Source: Litorimonas cladophorae (lineage in GTDB: Bacteria > Pseudomonadota > Alphaproteobacteria > Caulobacterales > Maricaulaceae). From it: a stretch of 64,000 bases of DNA. Shown here in pieces: positions 9,435 through 18,682 of the stretch (position 1 is the first letter of the stretch; the number at the start of each line of letters is the position of its first letter). The stretch covers positions 992,001 to 1,056,000 of the forward strand of contig NZ_BMYV01000001.1 in NCBI RefSeq assembly GCF_014652455.1, written 5' to 3'. Under the pieces are notes generated by a model. That model was not told the DNA's origin. It saw nothing but the letters and a program-made list of their open reading frames with translations, and did not search any database. The position numbers were made by a program, and so were the translations under genes.

Positions 9435-10291
9435 TGGATAAGACCATAGACGACATTCGGGACCTCCCTAGCCTCTCTGAGACGGTGAAAGCTCATGACC
9501 TGGGCGCAAATAAAAAGCTGGGTCAGCACTTTTTACTGGACATGAATCTAACAGATAAGATCGCCCGTCTGGCGGATCCGCTCAGTGGGTACTCTGTCGC
9601 AGAAATCGGACCTGGGCCGGGGGGGCTGACACGCGCGCTTTTATTGCGCGGGGCCGAGAAGGTCGTCGCCATTGAAATGGACGAGCGGTTTATCCCCGCA
9701 TTAGCGGAAATTGGCGACAGAGCGGATGGACGTTTAGAAATCGCGCAAGGAGACGCCTTGTGCTACAACATCGCAGAAAATTTGGCAGCGCCGCGTAAGA
9801 TCGTCGCGAATTTGCCATATAACGTCGGAACAAAGATGTTGATCGATTGGGTCACGGCATCGCCCATTTTCTGGGATCAACTGGTCCTGATGTTCCAGCT
9901 CGAAGTTGCCGAACGTGTCGTCGCTCAGCCCAGCACGCCGCATTATGGCCGACTGGCTGTCCTTTGCCAGTCTGTCGCGTCTTGTCGTCTGGCATTTGAG
10001 GTCCCGGCGCGGGCTTTCACTCCACCGCCCAAGGTGGACAGCGCTGTTGTCGTTTTAGAGCCGCTTGAAACCCCGTTTTCTGATCTGAAAACACTCGGAC
10101 GCGTGACGCAATCCGCTTTTGGCCAGCGACGTAAAATGCTGCGGAGAAGCCTAAGAAGCCTGGCTGAACAACATGATGTTGTTTTGGAAGATTGGCTGGA
10201 AGGTGCGGGTGTCAACCCCCAAGCCCGTCCTGAGATATTACCTGTGTCAGCGTTTCAAAAACTAGCACAAACGCTCAAATCAACAACTTAA
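9434..10291 (+). CDS. rsmA: 16S rRNA (adenine1518/1519-N6) dimethyltransferase
   Basis: 285 residues. KKLGQHFLLDMNL at the N-terminus, the SAM-binding motif AEIGPGPGGLTRALL, the acidic motif II VAIEMDERF and the catalytic NLPYNVGTKM identify KsgA/RsmA. The enzyme dimethylates two adjacent adenosines in helix 45 of 16S rRNA as a late small-subunit assembly step. It overlaps the pdxA stop by one base, the common alphaproteobacterial arrangement. Its 3' end overlaps the convergent membrane-protein gene by 4 bp. Confidence 0.96.
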   Translation: MDKTIDDIRDLPSLSETVKAHDLGANKKLGQHFLLDMNLTDKIARLADPLSGYSVAEIGPGPGGLTRALLLRGAEKVVAIEMDERFIPALAEIGDRADGRLEIAQGDALCYNIAENLAAPRKIVANLPYNVGTKMLIDWVTASPIFWDQLVLMFQLEVAERVVAQPSTPHYGRLAVLCQSVASCRLAFEVPARAFTPPPKVDSAVVVLEPLETPFSDLKTLGRVTQSAFGQRRKMLRRSLRSLAEQHDVVLEDWLEGAGVNPQARPEILPVSAFQKLAQTLKSTT

Positions 10292-11073
10292 TGTCCGCTT
10301 CGGAGCGCGCGTTGCATTTCGTCGGCATTTAAACCTAACGCCACACCCACATCAGACAGACGTTTAAGTGTGGCTCGGTCTTGGTTGCCGGTATCACTCG
10401 CTAAACTGCAGAGGTCCGCAAATAAGGATTGCCCCATACGAGACGACCCGTTCACACTTCGCCAATACCGATGAACCGTTGGTTTTAACTTTGGTCGCCC
10501 CCGCATACCAGCGGCCAATTTGTGAAACGCGCGTTGTCGACGGCCAGTACCCAAGCGTAGGCTGGATTCTAGCCGTGACATCATGAGCGCGCCGCGATCT
10601 TCAAAGGCAAAATAGGAAAGCCGGATCAGGGTCTCCGTGCGCAAGTCCAAATCTGATGTGAGGTATTCTGTCGAAACGCCCACCAAGGCCGCGGGAACAG
10701 CTTTCTTTTGTCCGGTGCTATTCTGACAGCGCTGCCCCATTTTGGCCTCTGGCGTCGGCGCTGACTGCGGATGAAGTCTGATCCAGAGGCTTTTAGCGAC
10801 ACCTTCAACGAGAAGCTGCGCCAATAAAGCCGCGGTCGACCCTAATACAAACCAAAACAGATGTGTAGCGACGCTCGAGACAGCGAGAAAAACGATCACA
10901 CGATCTAGCCGAGCGGCATCGCCTTGATATAGCGCAATAAGTGTCGCCAGTGCGGCCAGATAAACCAATGTTCGGATGGTCATCATGTCGCCACGAGAGC
11001 CATCGGCCAACAACCCAGATAGGGTTGAGGTAACCGCAAACCCCAGAATAATGGCGAATCCAATCTCAATCAT
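10288..11073 (-). CDS. Membrane protein with C-terminal TerB/DjlA-like helical region (function unknown)
   Basis: 261 residues. The first ~90 contain three likely membrane helices (residues 3-20, 35-50, 60-90). A basic, low-complexity linker follows. The final ~60 residues (SLFADLCSLASDTGNQ... to GLNADEMQRAL) resemble the acidic-helix repeat of TerB/DjlA N-terminal domains, though the usual aspartate-rich metal site is only partly kept. No J-domain is present. I do not recognise a specific function. Located convergent to rsmA and just downstream of gmk on the same strand (46 bp gap), so it may be read through from the fab-mltG-gmk unit. The TerB link rests on pattern only. Confidence 0.75.
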   Translation of the reverse strand: MIEIGFAIILGFAVTSTLSGLLADGSRGDMMTIRTLVYLAALATLIALYQGDAARLDRVIVFLAVSSVATHLFWFVLGSTAALLAQLLVEGVAKSLWIRLHPQSAPTPEAKMGQRCQNSTGQKKAVPAALVGVSTEYLTSDLDLRTETLIRLSYFAFEDRGALMMSRLESSLRLGTGRRQRAFHKLAAGMRGRPKLKPTVHRYWRSVNGSSRMGQSLFADLCSLASDTGNQDRATLKRLSDVGVALGLNADEMQRALRSGH

Positions 11074-11119
11074 GGACTGGCCTTAGATGAAAAGGGTTTG
11101 CGTCTAATTAAGCAGGAGT

Positions 11120-11767
11120 TTACCCGCCATTCACCAAAGTTTTGACAAAGCCGCCAAGCCACATTTGACGGCGTCGGCGCATGCGTTCGGCCGCCACAAT
11201 TGTTTGGAGCTCCGCAAGCGCAGTTTCGACGTCTTCATTCACGATCACATAGTCATATTCCGCCCAATGACTGATTTCATTTTCGGACTTACTCATGCGT
11301 TTCGCGATCACTGCGTCGCTGTCTTGGGCGCGTGTGCGCAAACGTTGTTCTAGCTCTCTCATATTTGGGGGAAGGATAAATATTTTCACCAAATCGTCTG
11401 CCGCAGCTTGGGTCAATTGTTGGGCGCCCTGCCAATCAATATCAAATACAACGTCTTGTGCGCGCGATAGAGCCTCTTCCACCGGCCCGCGGGGCGTTGC
11501 GTAGAAATTGTCGAAGACCTTGGCGTGCTCGAGAAATTCACCTTGAGTTTCAAGCTCGGCAAAGCGCTCTTTCGTCACAAAAAAATAGTCGATCCCGTCG
11601 CGCTCACCCGAGCGTGGTGAGCGCGTGGTTGCGGAGACGCTCATGGCCATATTTGGATTATCGGCCAACAATCGACGTGTGAGCGTGGTTTTCCCTGCGC
11701 CACTGGGTGACGAAAGAACAACCATCAACCCACGACGGTCATTTTTCAGCTCGTCCAAGTTACTCAT
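11120..11767 (-). CDS. gmk: Guanylate kinase
   Basis: 215 residues, normal for Gmk. The P-loop SSPSGAGKTTLTRRLL lies near the N-terminus, followed by SVSATTRSPRSGERDGIDY (GMP-binding) and VFDIDWQGAQQL. The enzyme phosphorylates GMP to GDP. The gene follows mltG by 25 bp on the minus strand, at the end of the fabD-fabG-acpP-fabF-mltG run, an order common in alphaproteobacteria. Confidence 0.96.
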   Translation of the reverse strand: MSNLDELKNDRRGLMVVLSSPSGAGKTTLTRRLLADNPNMAMSVSATTRSPRSGERDGIDYFFVTKERFAELETQGEFLEHAKVFDNFYATPRGPVEEALSRAQDVVFDIDWQGAQQLTQAAADDLVKIFILPPNMRELEQRLRTRAQDSDAVIAKRMSKSENEISHWAEYDYVIVNEDVETALAELQTIVAAERMRRRRQMWLGGFVKTLVNGG

Positions 11768-11792
11768 GTGAATTCTCTCGTAGCGTCATAGC

Positions 11793-12833
11793 TTAGCGAA
11801 GCCCCCTCTGGCGCTGTATTTTACGCCATTTTGCAACATTGCGCTCATGCTCAGCTAGCGTTTTAGCAAAGGCGTGTCCGCCTGTGCCGTCCGCTACAAA
11901 AAACAACGCATCTGTCTCGGCCGGGTTTAAAACCGCCAAAATCGCATCAGCGCCAGGATTGCAAATTGGTGTCTTTGGCAAAGCAGGAATTTGATAAGTA
12001 TTCCAATCTGTCCGCCGATCAATTTCAGACCGACGGATGCGCCGGCCCAAAGGTTCGCCTTGGGTGATCCCGTAAATGATAGTTGGGTCGGATTGCAACT
12101 TCATGCCCTTGCGCAATCGGTTGGTGAACACACCCGCGACCATGCCGCGTTCCATCCCAATGCCCGTTTCTTTCTCGACCACCGAGGCTAAAATGATGGC
12201 CTCTGCTTTCGTCTTTACGGGGATCGTCGGGTCACGTTTTTCCCACGCGCCATCCAACAGCTGTTTTTGCGCCAACATCATCTTTTGCAGTAGTTGTGAT
12301 TGGGTCATCCCTCGCGGTGTGAGGTAGGTTTCAGGTAGGAGCGTGCCTTCCGCAGGAACGGGAGGATCATCGTCAATTAAGGTTTCGATATCATCCAAAG
12401 CGCGGACAATCATTGACGAGGTCAGGCCCTCTGCTGCCGTAAACGGGTACAGAACAGCTTTGCCATTTGCCAAACCTTCATAGACCGCTGACATCGACAT
12501 ATTCTTTGATAAGTAAAACTCACCTGCTTTAAAATTTGCTTCATTGCCACGGAGTTTAGTCACGACCTTAAATACAAATTCACTGTCAATAAACTGTTCT
12601 TTTTCAAGGCGCTTGGCGATTGAGCTTAAGCCAGCGCCTTTGGGAACAACAAAGGCTATTTGATCAGAAGAGCCATCTAATGCGCGTTCATATTTATAAT
12701 TTATCGCCGCGTAACCCGCGAGCGCCAAGCCACCAAAAAAGGTAATAAACGCCGTTAATGCGATCAACGTTAGAGCACGCTTGTCACGCTTACGCAGCTT
12801 CGGTTGATCCGAGTTTTTATCAGAACGGGCCAC
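11793..12833 (-). CDS. mltG: Endolytic murein transglycosylase MltG
   Basis: 346 residues. A short basic cytoplasmic segment precedes one membrane helix (about residues 22-45), then a LysM-like region and the YceG/MltG catalytic domain with IILASVVEKETG, whose glutamate is the catalytic residue. LQSDPTIIYG and NTYQIPALPKTPICNPG are characteristic downstream motifs. The enzyme cuts nascent peptidoglycan strands at the inner membrane and is proposed to terminate glycan polymerisation. It follows fabF by 7 bp, consistent with cotranscription. Confidence 0.95.
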   Translation of the reverse strand: MARSDKNSDQPKLRKRDKRALTLIALTAFITFFGGLALAGYAAINYKYERALDGSSDQIAFVVPKGAGLSSIAKRLEKEQFIDSEFVFKVVTKLRGNEANFKAGEFYLSKNMSMSAVYEGLANGKAVLYPFTAAEGLTSSMIVRALDDIETLIDDDPPVPAEGTLLPETYLTPRGMTQSQLLQKMMLAQKQLLDGAWEKRDPTIPVKTKAEAIILASVVEKETGIGMERGMVAGVFTNRLRKGMKLQSDPTIIYGITQGEPLGRRIRRSEIDRRTDWNTYQIPALPKTPICNPGADAILAVLNPAETDALFFVADGTGGHAFAKTLAEHERNVAKWRKIQRQRGLR

Positions 12834-12840
12834 GGCCCGG

Positions 12841-14124
12841 CTATTCCGCTTCGGTGAAAATCAAAGCTGCATTCGTTCCACCAAACCCAAAGGAGTTGGA
12901 TAGAACAGCCTTACCTTCAAATGCTTTCGCTTTTAATGGCACCAAATCAATCTCTGTCTCTACGTTGGAATTTTCCAAATTGAGAGTCGGCGGCGCAATC
13001 TTATCGCGCAAAGCCAGAATTGAGAAAATAGCTTCGATAGCGCCCGCCGCACCAAGCAAATGCCCAGTTGAAGATTTTGTCGACGACATTTTTACATTCG
13101 GCGCATGATCACCGAGTAAACGCTCTACGGCGCGAACTTCTAACTCGTCGCCCATTGGTGTGGACGTTCCATGTGCATTTACATACCCTATATCGGACGG
13201 TTTTAGGCCGGACTTTTTCAACGCCATTTTCATAGCACGATAGCCGCCTTCGCCCTCAGGTGCGGGGCTTGTGATATGATAGGCGTCCCCCGACATGCCG
13301 TAGCCGACAAGTTCCGCCAAAATATTCGCACCGCGCGCTTTTGCGCTGTCATAATCTTCCAAGACCACGACGCCCGCGCCCTCACCCATCAGAAATCCAT
13401 CTCGGCCTTCGTCATAGGGACGAGAAGCTTTCTCTGGCATATCATTATATGCCGTTGTCATCGCGCGGCAGGCTACGAAACCCGCAATACCGAGGCGGGT
13501 AATGGAAGCTTCGCCCCCGCCCGCGACCATCATATCGGCATCACCACAGGCGATAATGCGAGCCGCATCCCCAATTGCATGCGCACCTGTCGCGCAGGCC
13601 GTCGCCACAGCGCTGTTTGGCCCTTTCAGGCCGTGACGCATTGAGACTTGCCCAGAAGAGAGGTTGATCAACATAGCTGGGACAACAAATGGAGATAAAC
13701 GACGCGGCCCGCGTTCCTTCAAAAGAATTGAGGCGTCATAAGTACTTTGCAGGCCACCAATGCCGGAACCTAGCACAACGCCAGCACGCTCAGCTTGTTC
13801 TGTCGACTGCGCTTCCCAACCCGAATGAGCGATCGCTTCGTCGGCGGCAGCAATTGTGTAGAGAATAAAATCGTCAATGCGCTTGCGGTCTCGCGCGCTC
13901 ATGACGGTATCAGGGTCAAAGACGCCTGACATTTCGGGGGAGCCACCTGCGCGACCATCAACCCGAGGAATGACGGCAGCGACCTTACATGCAAGGTCGT
14001 TGACGTCGAAATGTTCAATGCGGGAGGCTCCAGACTTGCCAGAGCGTAAATTATCCCACGCTGCGGACACGCCGCAGCCGACGGGTGTAACGAGGCCTAG
14101 ACCTGTAACAACAACCCGTCTCAT
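12841..14124 (-). CDS. fabF: Beta-ketoacyl-ACP synthase II
   Basis: 427 residues, slightly longer than E. coli FabF because of an insertion near residue 50. The catalytic triad is visible: cysteine in VATACATGAHAIG, histidine in YVNAHGTSTPMGD and histidine in SSTGHLLGAAG. NSFGFGGTNAAL at the C-terminus is the glycine-rich oxyanion loop. The enzyme condenses malonyl-ACP with acyl-ACP in fatty-acid elongation. The gene starts 12 bp after acpP and belongs to the fabD-fabG-acpP-fabF unit. Confidence 0.96.
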   Translation of the reverse strand: MRRVVVTGLGLVTPVGCGVSAAWDNLRSGKSGASRIEHFDVNDLACKVAAVIPRVDGRAGGSPEMSGVFDPDTVMSARDRKRIDDFILYTIAAADEAIAHSGWEAQSTEQAERAGVVLGSGIGGLQSTYDASILLKERGPRRLSPFVVPAMLINLSSGQVSMRHGLKGPNSAVATACATGAHAIGDAARIIACGDADMMVAGGGEASITRLGIAGFVACRAMTTAYNDMPEKASRPYDEGRDGFLMGEGAGVVVLEDYDSAKARGANILAELVGYGMSGDAYHITSPAPEGEGGYRAMKMALKKSGLKPSDIGYVNAHGTSTPMGDELEVRAVERLLGDHAPNVKMSSTKSSTGHLLGAAGAIEAIFSILALRDKIAPPTLNLENSNVETEIDLVPLKAKAFEGKAVLSNSFGFGGTNAALIFTEAE

Positions 14125-14136
14125 CCTAGGCGAAAC

Positions 14137-14373
14137 CTAGCCGACTTTTTCGGAAATGAATTTCACAGCGTCGCCGACAGTTTGGATATGCTCTGCCGCG
14201 TCATCTGGAATTTCGATATCGAATTCTTCTTCAAAGGCCATAACTAGCTCGACAGTGTCAAGTGAGTCAGCGCCTAGGTCATCAATGAAGTGAGCGTTGT
14301 TTGTTACTTTGGCTTCTTCAGCGTCTAGATGCTCAACAACCATCTTCTTCACGCGCTCGAGTACGTCTGACAT
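14137..14373 (-). CDS. acpP: Acyl carrier protein
   Basis: 78 residues, acidic and helical. [20 protein letters not shown] contains the serine that receives the 4'-phosphopantetheine arm. The start is taken at the ATG at 14373 because AAAGGA lies 6 nt upstream; an in-frame ATG six codons earlier has no such site. It carries growing acyl chains for FabD, FabG and FabF encoded alongside. The 180-bp gap to fabG contains an inverted repeat (14455-14489), so acpP may have its own promoter or leader. Confidence 0.97.
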   Translation of the reverse strand: MSDVLERVKKMVVEHLDAEEAKVTNNAHFIDDLGADSLDTVELVMAFEEEFDIEIPDDAAEHIQTVGDAVKFISEKVG

Positions 14374-14454
14374 ATGTATTCCTTTAGTCATTGCCGGATA
14401 ATCAGTTTCCGGCGGTTACTGGCACGAGATGGGACAATCTGCCCCGAATTCAAC

Positions 14455-14489
14455 CCCTATGCCCTGTTGATAGGCGATCTAGCATAGGG
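14455..14489. promoter_or_regulatory. Inverted repeat in the fabG-acpP gap
   Basis: CCCTATGC (14455-14462) pairs with GCATAGGG (14482-14489) across a 19-nt loop, about 80 bp upstream of the acpP start. No T-run follows, so it is not a clear terminator. It may mark a processing site or mRNA structure that lets acpP be expressed above its neighbours; this is inference. Confidence 0.3.
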
Positions 14490-14553
14490 AAAGGGACGTG
14501 CCTAGAGATTTAAAACCTCAGCCGCAGAGCCCGTTACCCTCGCAAAAACGCTT

Positions 14554-15294
14554 TTAAATCATAGCCATACCGCCGTTGATGTGCAGGGTCTGCCCTGTCA
14601 CATAGGCGGCTTCATCCGACGCTAAATAAAGTGCGCCCGCCGCGATATCGGCACCCTCACCTAATTTGGCGGCCGGGATTCGGGACAATGTCGCCTCTTT
14701 TTGCGCGTCATTTAGGGCGTCAGTCATCGGCGACCGGATAAATCCAGGTGCAATACAGTTCACGGTGATGCCGCGCGAGGCGACTTCTTGGGCTAGGGAT
14801 TTTGAAAAACCGATCATGCCAGCTTTGGACGCTGCGTAATTGGTTTGGCCAGGATTACCTGTCACGCCAACGATTGAGGTGATTCCGATGATACGCCCTG
14901 AACGGGCCTTCATCATGGGACGCAAACACGCTTTGGTCAGACGAAAATAGCTTTCGAGATTAATCCTGATAACATCATCAAAATCGGCCTGTTTCATCCG
15001 CATCAACAAACCGTCGCGCGTGATACCCGCATTTGCTACAAGAATGTCCAACGGGCCACCTAAAGCCTCGGCCGCTTGCGCAGGCAAGGCATCAACAGCC
15101 TCGCCATCAGACAAGTTACAGGGGGTGACAGCGACCCGCTCGCCCAGCTCGGCAGCTAAACCCTCTAACTTTTCGGCGCGCGTGCCCGAGAGCGCGACAT
15201 GCGCCCCCTGTTTGTGTAGCAAGCGAGCGATTTCGCCGCCCAAACCACCCGTCGCACCAGTCACCAGCGCACGTTTTCCTGTCAGATCGAACAT
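14554..15294 (-). CDS. fabG: 3-oxoacyl-ACP reductase
   Basis: 246 residues, a classical short-chain dehydrogenase. TGATGGLGGEIAR is the NADPH-binding glycine motif, VANAGITRDGLL the NAG motif typical of FabG, the catalytic serine lies in ITSIVGVTGNPGQ and Y-x-x-x-K in NYAASKAGMIGF. It reduces 3-oxoacyl-ACP. It sits 3 bp after fabD and upstream of acpP, which separates it from the other SDR genes in this window (32680 and 47285), which belong to sugar catabolism. Confidence 0.95.
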   Translation of the reverse strand: MFDLTGKRALVTGATGGLGGEIARLLHKQGAHVALSGTRAEKLEGLAAELGERVAVTPCNLSDGEAVDALPAQAAEALGGPLDILVANAGITRDGLLMRMKQADFDDVIRINLESYFRLTKACLRPMMKARSGRIIGITSIVGVTGNPGQTNYAASKAGMIGFSKSLAQEVASRGITVNCIAPGFIRSPMTDALNDAQKEATLSRIPAAKLGEGADIAAGALYLASDEAAYVTGQTLHINGGMAMI

Positions 15295-15297
15295 GAT

Positions 15298-16245
15298 TTA
15301 CCCTTTAATCAGCTTTGCAAAGGCTTCCAGCGCCTCTGGTGTGTCCAGTTGATGGCCATTTAGACCTTTAACAATTCGGCGCAGCATGACGGTAAGGACT
15401 TTACCACAACCTGGCTCGGCGAATGTGTCAATATTCCCCTCGCTCGCCATCCATTCAACACTTTCGCGCCAACGCACACGACCTGTGACTTGCTTGACCA
15501 AATCTTGTCGTAGATCATCGGGGTCGGTGACGGGGCGCGCTTGGATGTTATTAACGACAGGCACCAATGGCGGCAGCACAGTATAATTCCCCAATGCGGT
15601 GTCCATCGCGTCCGCAGCATGTTTCATCATATCGCAATGAAAGGGTGCGGAGACATTAAGCATCATCGCTTTTTTGACGCCCGCATCCCGCGCGGCTTGA
15701 GCGGCGGCTTCCACAGCAGCTTTCTCTCCTGAAATCACGATTTGCCCCGTCGCATTATCATTTGCGATCTGGACGATACCCAGCTTGGATCCCTCAACAC
15801 AGGCCGCTTCCGCATCTTCAACACTAGCACCAAGAAGCGCGGCCATAGCGCCAGCCCCGACGGGTACGGAAGATTGCATTGCTTCGCCGCGTATACGCAA
15901 CAGCTTGGCTGTGTCGGAGGTCGAGATCGACTGTGCGGCTGCCAGTGCGGAATATTCTCCCAGACTGTGTCCCGCGACGAAGGCGGCGTCGGTAACTTTC
16001 ACGCCAAACTCAGTCTCTAGCGCTTTCATGGCCGCCAGTGAGCAGGCCATCAAGGCAGGCTGAGTGTTGGCAGTGAGCGTTAGCTCATCTGCCGTACCGG
16101 CCCACATTAGCGTCGACAATTTTTGATCTAGTGCCGAATCGACTTCGTCGAAAACAGCTTTTGCCGAGGGAAAGGCGTCCGCCAAAGCCTGCCCCATTCC
16201 AATGTATTGGCTGCCCTGACCGGGGAAAATAAATGCAAACGACAT
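15298..16245 (-). CDS. fabD: Malonyl-CoA:ACP transacylase
   Basis: 315 residues. FIFPGQGSQYIGMG opens the protein, the nucleophile motif VAGHSLGEYSALAAA carries the active-site serine, and VSAPFHCDMM the catalytic histidine. It loads malonyl groups onto ACP for chain extension. It is the first gene of the minus-strand fabD-fabG-acpP-fabF-mltG-gmk unit, with its promoter expected in the 170-bp gap shared with the divergent coiled-coil gene. Confidence 0.95.
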   Translation of the reverse strand: MSFAFIFPGQGSQYIGMGQALADAFPSAKAVFDEVDSALDQKLSTLMWAGTADELTLTANTQPALMACSLAAMKALETEFGVKVTDAAFVAGHSLGEYSALAAAQSISTSDTAKLLRIRGEAMQSSVPVGAGAMAALLGASVEDAEAACVEGSKLGIVQIANDNATGQIVISGEKAAVEAAAQAARDAGVKKAMMLNVSAPFHCDMMKHAADAMDTALGNYTVLPPLVPVVNNIQARPVTDPDDLRQDLVKQVTGRVRWRESVEWMASEGNIDTFAEPGCGKVLTVMLRRIVKGLNGHQLDTPEALEAFAKLIKG

Positions 16246-16441
16246 GATGCGTCCTTTTTTACCGTTTCGCCGCGCAAGCTAGGCCTTCTTTTCGCAAGGT
16301 CAATCACGATTGAAGGTCTATCCGAATTTGGTAGTTGAAAACTCAAGTTAAACCCGTTGTTTAATCACGCATTTTAAATTCTCGTTAACTATGATTAATT
16401 AGCCACGCAGAGGGTTGGAAATTGATTCGAGAGTGGCGGGT

Positions 16442-18091
16442 ATGGCGTTTTTTCGCAAGAAACAGCAGAACATGGAAACAAGTTCAGATCGACGCGCAAA
16501 GGCGCTAGACGCTGACAATCAAGCGAAATGGGACGAACTGGAGCGCCTCGTCAGCGCCAAGTCTGAACGACCCGAAGCTGAGCCATCTGCGATCGCAACG
16601 ACACCACAAGACGATTTATCCTATCGCAGTGAGACCGCTTCAACCCCGAGCCCTAAATTTGGCGGACATGACCTGCGTGAAACAGACACTTCTGTTTTTG
16701 CTTCAGATCTGAAAGTCGATATGCCTGCCGACTCCACATATTTGGACGTCACGCCAGACGTATCAATTCCGGAACCCACACAATATGCGCGCCCATCTTT
16801 TGAAGCGATGATGCCGTCTGAGGCATTTAAAGCGCCGACGACTGAAGCCCGCACCGCTTCAGTGGAAAACATCCAAGCCAGAGCAGAATCGATATCAGAA
16901 CCATCAACGGATGCATCTGAAAGCTTTACGCCGCCACCACCGCCGGTGCGCCGCCCTGAGCGTGCCGACATTGGTGCCATGCGTTTAGACGTTGCGCGCA
17001 TCTCTGCGGATATCCAAAGCGGCGAAGAACTCTATCGTCGTGCGCAGCAGCGGATCGAAAACCTCACCAGTTTTGTCGAACGCGCGGAAGTTGACTTTTC
17101 CATGCTTAATCGGCTGGAGCCTGAAAACCGCCGTTTAAAAGCCCGCAATCGCACATTAGAGCGCGAAATCGATGCTAATGCGCAGAAGATCGAGGTTCTC
17201 CGCGCAGACCTGAAGGATCAGGAAAATCGACTAGCCGAAAAGTCCCGCGTTTACGAAACTGCGGCTGGTAGGCTGGCTGTCGTGCAAAAGTCTTTGCAGG
17301 AATATGAGCGCGCCCTCAAAACGAGCCGCGAAAGTTCAGACCGTAACTCGCTGAACGCTGAACGCCTCCAAACCTCTTTAGACGTTGAACGACGCGAGAA
17401 CGAAGTGCTTCGCGACCGCCTTTCTACCGTTGTCGGAGAAATGGACAGCAAGCAGACAGCTTATATTGAAGCTAAAAAAATCGCCGATAGCCTCGCGCAA
17501 GATTGCGCAGATTTCCGCCATCAATCTGAAACAGCAGAAAAAGACGCAGACGCATTGCGCAAAGCGCTCGCCACGGCGCAAACGCAAAACAATGCAATGA
17601 AAGCTGAGATGATGGGTATGCATGAAGACATTCGTGCGTTCAAAACCCAGTCCGAATTCACAATTATTAGCCGTGAAGACGAAATGACCGCCTTGCAACA
17701 GCAGGTCGATCAACTTTCCAAGCAACTACAGATTAAAGATGAAATCGTCCGCAACGCCGCGCGCGATGTTCAAGAGCTCCGAAAAATCAGAACGGCGCAA
17801 GATCTTGAGCGCGAACGCCTTGAAGCCCACATCCAGACACAGGCTTACCAGCTTGAGCAGGCCAGTTCGGATCTGCTGCAGACCAAACAGGATGTGACCG
17901 ATTTTGACCGACGCTATCGCGATGTTGCCACAGCCCTATCCGTTTCCCAGGCGCGCCGTATGTCGAATGAGCCCGCCGCTCAGCCGGACATCCAGCCGCA
18001 TGTGCCAGACGAGTTCGACGATCTTTCGACCGAAGATATCGAAGACCGCATTATGGACTTTCGCTTAGGCCTACGTAACGAAATCACATAA
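16442..18091 (+). CDS. Coiled-coil protein of unknown function
   Basis: About 549 residues, not recognised as a named family. The N-terminus (MAFFRKKQQ) is basic and hydrophobic. Residues ~30-190 are proline/serine/threonine-rich and probably disordered, including SFTPPPPPVRRPERAD. From about residue 195 to 500 the sequence is almost continuous heptad-type coiled coil (RLEPENRRLKARNRTLEREI and similar), rich in E, K, R, Q and A. The tail ends in an acidic segment (DEFDDLSTEDIEDRIMDF). No enzyme motif or signal peptide is seen. An in-frame TTG at 16415 is a less likely start; ATG 16442 has GAGAG upstream. It lies alone between divergent fabD and the ribosomal operon. A scaffolding or cell-organisation role is a guess. 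Confidence 0.85.
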   Translation: MAFFRKKQQNMETSSDRRAKALDADNQAKWDELERLVSAKSERPEAEPSAIATTPQDDLSYRSETASTPSPKFGGHDLRETDTSVFASDLKVDMPADSTYLDVTPDVSIPEPTQYARPSFEAMMPSEAFKAPTTEARTASVENIQARAESISEPSTDASESFTPPPPPVRRPERADIGAMRLDVARISADIQSGEELYRRAQQRIENLTSFVERAEVDFSMLNRLEPENRRLKARNRTLEREIDANAQKIEVLRADLKDQENRLAEKSRVYETAAGRLAVVQKSLQEYERALKTSRESSDRNSLNAERLQTSLDVERRENEVLRDRLSTVVGEMDSKQTAYIEAKKIADSLAQDCADFRHQSETAEKDADALRKALATAQTQNNAMKAEMMGMHEDIRAFKTQSEFTIISREDEMTALQQQVDQLSKQLQIKDEIVRNAARDVQELRKIRTAQDLERERLEAHIQTQAYQLEQASSDLLQTKQDVTDFDRRYRDVATALSVSQARRMSNEPAAQPDIQPHVPDEFDDLSTEDIEDRIMDFRLGLRNEIT

Positions 18092-18328
18092 TCCGCAACC
18101 CCTGCAGATATGGCGGCGTCAACGAGCGCATGAGCTATCGCCAAGACGCCGCATAAACTCTCAATCCAGCGGAAGTTTCTGCTTGCGATCCGTCCCGCCT
18201 TTCTCTATTCGCGCGGCTTCACTGGATAACGGTGGAGTCTGGAATGATCCAGATCGCTCCATCCATCAGATGAATGCCCCACCTTCTCGGGCACATCTGC
18301 CGTTATCCCAAGTCTGAAGGACTATTGA

Positions 18329-18679
18329 ATGTCTCTTTATGAGCATGTCGTGATCACACGACCAGACGTATCTTCGAGCGCCGTCGAAGAATTCGTCCAA
18401 AACCTAGCCACCAAAATCGAAAATATGGGCGGCACTGTCGAAGGCGCTGAATATTGGGGTCTCCGCAACCTTGCTTACCGCATGAATAAGAACCGTAAGG
18501 CGCATTATTCACTGTTGAAAGTGAACGCGCATTCCGACGTCATCCACGAAATCGAGCGCACGCACCGCATCAACGAAGATATTCTTCGCTATATGTCGAT
18601 CCGCGTTGACGAGTTCAACGAAGACCCATCCCCAATCCTGAAGAAGCGCGAAGAGCGCAAGCGTAGAGATCGGAACTAG
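18329..18679 (+). CDS. rpsF: 30S ribosomal protein S6
   Basis: 116 residues. The N-terminal YEHVVITRPDVSSSAVEEF and central YWGLRNLAYRMNKNRKAHY are typical S6. The C-terminus ends KKREERKRRDRN, a basic tail rather than the glutamate-ending tail that RimK extends in E. coli. S6 pairs with S18 on the platform of the small subunit, and rpsR follows 3 bp later. AAGGA lies 7 nt before the ATG. The ~237-bp upstream gap is long enough for a promoter and possibly an S6:S18-binding leader, but I could not establish one. Confidence 0.97.
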   Translation: MSLYEHVVITRPDVSSSAVEEFVQNLATKIENMGGTVEGAEYWGLRNLAYRMNKNRKAHYSLLKVNAHSDVIHEIERTHRINEDILRYMSIRVDEFNEDPSPILKKREERKRRDRN

Positions 18680-18682
18680 ATC

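Noticed and set aside
18092-18328. S6:S18-binding leader RNA upstream of rpsF
   Set aside because: The gap is long enough and has short complementary segments, but I could not match the known leader motif by eye.
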